This document shows, in pieces, positions 62,170-64,000 of a DNA stretch of 64,000 nt. Source of the DNA: Dyella amyloliquefaciens (GTDB taxonomy: Bacteria > Pseudomonadota > Gammaproteobacteria > Xanthomonadales > Rhodanobacteraceae); the NCBI RefSeq assembly GCF_004296575.1, contig NZ_SAYT01000001.1:962856-1026855 (forward strand), read 5' to 3'. The stretch's first letter is position 1, and each line of letters begins with the position of its first letter. Made by a program: the position numbers and the translations under genes. Below the pieces are notes generated by a model. That model was not told where the DNA came from, did not search any database, and saw nothing but the letters and a program-made list of their open reading frames with translations.

Positions 62170-62790
62170 TCAGCGCCTGGCTTGAGCCAGCGCCAGGTAT
62201 TGCTGGTGAAGCGCGGCGACCGCGCGGTCAAGTTCGGTTTCGTCCCCGTGATTCTCGACGACGTCGTGGGCCAGCTCGAGCCGGTCAGCCCGGCTGGCCT
62301 GGCGCTCGATCATCCGTCGCGCCAACGCTTCGTCGATGCCGTCGCGGCGGATGAGTCGCTCAAGCTGGGTGGCCTCGGGAGCATCGACCACCAGCACGCG
62401 ATCGACCCAGCGGTAGTGCGCGATGTTCTCGGCGAGCAACGGGATAGCCAGCAGGCAGTAGGGGCCCTGGTCGGCCATGGCGTGGTCATGCAACCACGCC
62501 CGTACCCGCGGATGGGTAATGGCTTCCAGCGCTCGCCGTTCCGCGTCGTTGCCAAACACGCGCTGGCGCATGGCGGCACGATCGAGGTGACCTTGCGCAT
62601 CGAGCACATCCGGACCGAAATGCTCGACTACGGCTCGCAAGCCTTCGCTACCCGGCGCGATCGCCTCCCGAGCTGCGATGTCCGCGTCATAGACATGGAT
62701 ACCCAGGGCCTCGAATCGCTTCGATACGGCGCTCTTGCCCGCGGCGATGCCGCCGGTGAGCGCAACGACGTAGCCCGGGTGCCTGCTCAT
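62170..62790 (-). CDS. coaE: Dephospho-CoA kinase
   Basis: Final step of CoA synthesis. 206 residues (E. coli 206). P-loop LTGGIAAGKSAVSKRF (about 10-25), then VYDADIAARE (about 33-42) and LLAIPLLAENIAHYRWVDRVLVVDAPEA (core IPLLAEN about 115-121), typical of CoaE. The ATG overlaps the pilD stop as ATGA, the usual pilC-pilD-coaE arrangement. The zapD and yacG genes that often follow coaE are not present. Confidence 0.95.
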   Translation of the reverse strand: MSRHPGYVVALTGGIAAGKSAVSKRFEALGIHVYDADIAAREAIAPGSEGLRAVVEHFGPDVLDAQGHLDRAAMRQRVFGNDAERRALEAITHPRVRAWLHDHAMADQGPYCLLAIPLLAENIAHYRWVDRVLVVDAPEATQLERLIRRDGIDEALARRMIERQASRADRLELAHDVVENHGDETELDRAVAALHQQYLALAQARR

Positions 62791-63644
62791 CGCAGGCCGG
62801 TCAGCTGGGCGTAGTGCTGCCACAACCAGTCGCCGGCGATAAACCAGGTCCAACCGGCTGCGGCGATGAATGGACCAAATGGCATGGGGATATCCCGCTC
62901 ATGCTTGCGCAGCAGGATCAACGAGCCACCAACCAGAGCGCCAATGAGCGAAGAAAGGAGTACCACCGGCAGCAGCGCGCCGGGTCCCATCCATGCCCCC
63001 AGTGCGGCCAGCAGCTTGAAGTCACCGTAGCCCATGCCCTCCTTGCCGGTCAGCAGCTTGAACAGCCAGTACACGCTCCACAGGCTGAGATAACCGATGG
63101 CAGCACCGATGATGGCGGCCGGCGGCAGCACGAACATCGGCAACAGGCTCAGCAGCAGGCCCATCCAGAGCAGGGGGTAGTTGAGCTGGTCGGGCAGGTA
63201 CTGAGTCCGAAAATCGATGCCCGACAGGGCAATCAGCATCCAGGTAAACACGAGGCCCGCCACGGCAGCCCAGGTCGGCCCGAACTTCCACACGATCACC
63301 GCGCTCAACACGCCGCTGAGCAACTCCACCAACGGATACTGGATGGAAATCGGCGTCTTGCAGTAACGGCAACGCCCGCCCAACAGCACCCATCCGAACA
63401 GCGGGATGTTGTCCTTCACCGCCAGCGGATGTTTGCAGTGGGGGCAGTGCGAAGGCTCGCGCACGATGCCCGGCGGCATCGGCTGCTCCTCCGACTCCAT
63501 CTCCAATGTATCCAGCGCATCCTGCCGCCACTCCGCCTTCATCCGCTCCGGCAGGCGCAGGATCACGACATTGAGAAAGCTGCCGACCAGCAGGCCGAGG
63601 ACACCTGCGGCGATGATCCAGGCCCAGAGAGGGAGTTCGAGCAT
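62787..63644 (-). CDS. pilD: Prepilin peptidase / N-methyltransferase PilD
   Basis: Cleaves and N-methylates type IV prepilins and pseudopilins at the inner membrane. 285 residues. The N-terminal methylation domain with two CxxC pairs (CPHCKHP about 67-73, CRYCKTP about 92-98), then about six further helices. Catalytic Asp residues lie in SGIDFRTQYLPD (about 142-153) and in the GxGD-like GMGYGDFKLLAALG (about 204-217). An AGGAA site precedes the ATG. A terminator separates it from pilC upstream, so it may have its own promoter. Confidence 0.96.
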   Translation of the reverse strand: MLELPLWAWIIAAGVLGLLVGSFLNVVILRLPERMKAEWRQDALDTLEMESEEQPMPPGIVREPSHCPHCKHPLAVKDNIPLFGWVLLGGRCRYCKTPISIQYPLVELLSGVLSAVIVWKFGPTWAAVAGLVFTWMLIALSGIDFRTQYLPDQLNYPLLWMGLLLSLLPMFVLPPAAIIGAAIGYLSLWSVYWLFKLLTGKEGMGYGDFKLLAALGAWMGPGALLPVVLLSSLIGALVGGSLILLRKHERDIPMPFGPFIAAAGWTWFIAGDWLWQHYAQLTGLR

Positions 63645-63663
63645 GCGTGGTTCCTGAAACGAT

Positions 63664-63694
63664 AAAAGCCCCCCTCCCGCGAGAGAGGGGGGCT
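63664..63694 (-). terminator. Terminator-like hairpin between pilC and pilD
   Basis: A 10-bp stem (63667-63676 with 63685-63694) with an 8-base loop and a short U-tract on the minus strand (A at 63664-63667). Partial read-through into pilD is likely given the short gap. Confidence 0.65.
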
Positions 63695-63706
63695 ACAGAC
63701 TGATGC

Positions 63707-64000
63707 TTAAATTGTCTGGCCGAGCTTGAAGATTGGCAGATACAAAGAGATCACCATGCCGCCAACCAATACGCCAAGGATGACCATGATGATAGGTTCG
63801 AGCAAGCTGGACAGGGTATCAACCGCGTTGCTGACCTCTTCCTCATAGAATTCGGCGACTTTGAAAAGCATATGGTCCAGCGCGCCGGATTCTTCACCGA
63901 TGGCAGTCATCTGCACCACCATATTGGGAAACACGCCAGTTTGGCGCATGGCTAGCTGCAATTGGTGGCCGACGGCTACATCATCGCGCATCTGCTTGAC
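63707..64000 (-). CDS. pilC: Type IV pilus platform protein PilC, C-terminal part
   Basis: Only the last 97 residues are in the window; the frame is open to the window edge. MRDDVAVGHQL and MTAIGEESGALDHMLFKVAEFYEEEV (core GEESGALDHMLFKVA) are the conserved second GspF/PilC repeat, followed by a final membrane helix (PIIMVILGVLVGGMVISLYLPIF, core VILGVLVGGMV). It forms the inner-membrane platform for pilus assembly ATPases. pilB is expected outside the window. Confidence 0.95.
   Translation of the reverse strand, partial: VKQMRDDVAVGHQLQLAMRQTGVFPNMVVQMTAIGEESGALDHMLFKVAEFYEEEVSNAVDTLSSLLEPIIMVILGVLVGGMVISLYLPIFKLGQTI

Noticed and set aside
1-64000. tRNA, rRNA, insertion sequence, prophage or genomic island
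   Set aside because: No clover-leaf tRNA, rRNA motif, transposase, integrase or phage gene was seen on either strand, and gene content is core-like throughout.

Overview
This window looks like chromosome from a high-GC gammaproteobacterium of the Lysobacterales (Xanthomonadales), most like the Rhodanobacteraceae (Dyella, Luteibacter, Frateuria and relatives). This is inferred from protein character and gene order: a split type IV pilus chromosome layout (pilTU, pilG-H-I-J-chpA-B-C, pilD-pilC), a RegB/RegA redox pair, a large peptide-type TonB receptor beside an S9 peptidase, and GTAG-headed REP hairpins. No tRNA, rRNA, CRISPR array, insertion sequence or prophage was seen.

Layout. 1-1126 is a gene-free mosaic of dispersed inverted repeats. 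1127-4649 holds an M13 metallopeptidase, yggT and proC (minus). 4963-7209 holds the twitching ATPases pilT and pilU. 7293-13899 (minus) holds a BON-domain protein, a large unrecognised lipoprotein, and the run gshB-tonB-algH-ruvX-pyrB. 14268-26044 is the type IV pilus chemosensory (Pil-Chp) operon; its kinase ChpA is 2022 residues long. It has no pilK, and its ChpB-type esterase appears to have lost the catalytic serine. 26083-33533 holds rsmE, bioA, a lone gspN-like gene and a nucleotide house-cleaning run (HisN/IMPase-like, nudE, cysQ, mazG). 33659-41570 holds a seven-repeat GSGD protein, an SLC13/ArsB-type permease, the ybbA-ybbP ABC exporter divergent from tesA, and an OmpR-type two-component pair. 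41702-46260 holds a fused 3-oxoacid CoA-transferase and a BlaI/BlaR1-like pair with two recognisable operator-like sites, followed by an isoaspartyl peptidase. 46336-50219 holds regA and regB separated by a 296-bp multi-hairpin element, then a POT peptide transporter. 50450-53003 holds dgkA and a lemA-TPM-TPM operon bracketed by REP hairpins. 53198-58410 holds the TonB receptor and S9 peptidase. 58618-62163 holds lgt-thyA-folA-mutT/thiE. 62170-64000 holds coaE, pilD and the C-terminal end of pilC, which runs off the window.

How it fits together. Surface motility is the main theme: PilC and PilD build the pilus, PilT and PilU retract it, and Pil-Chp signalling controls it. A second theme is peptide use (M13 and S9 peptidases, isoaspartyl peptidase, TonB receptor with a TonB protein, POT transporter). 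The rest is core metabolism: proline, pyrimidine, glutathione, biotin, thymidylate/folate and CoA synthesis, plus lipoprotein maturation.

The least explained signals are non-coding. Two dispersed elements of about 265 bp (34446-34710 and 60427-60692) differ in stem sequence but each keeps its own arms complementary. A 296-bp cloverleaf-like palindrome separates regB and regA.
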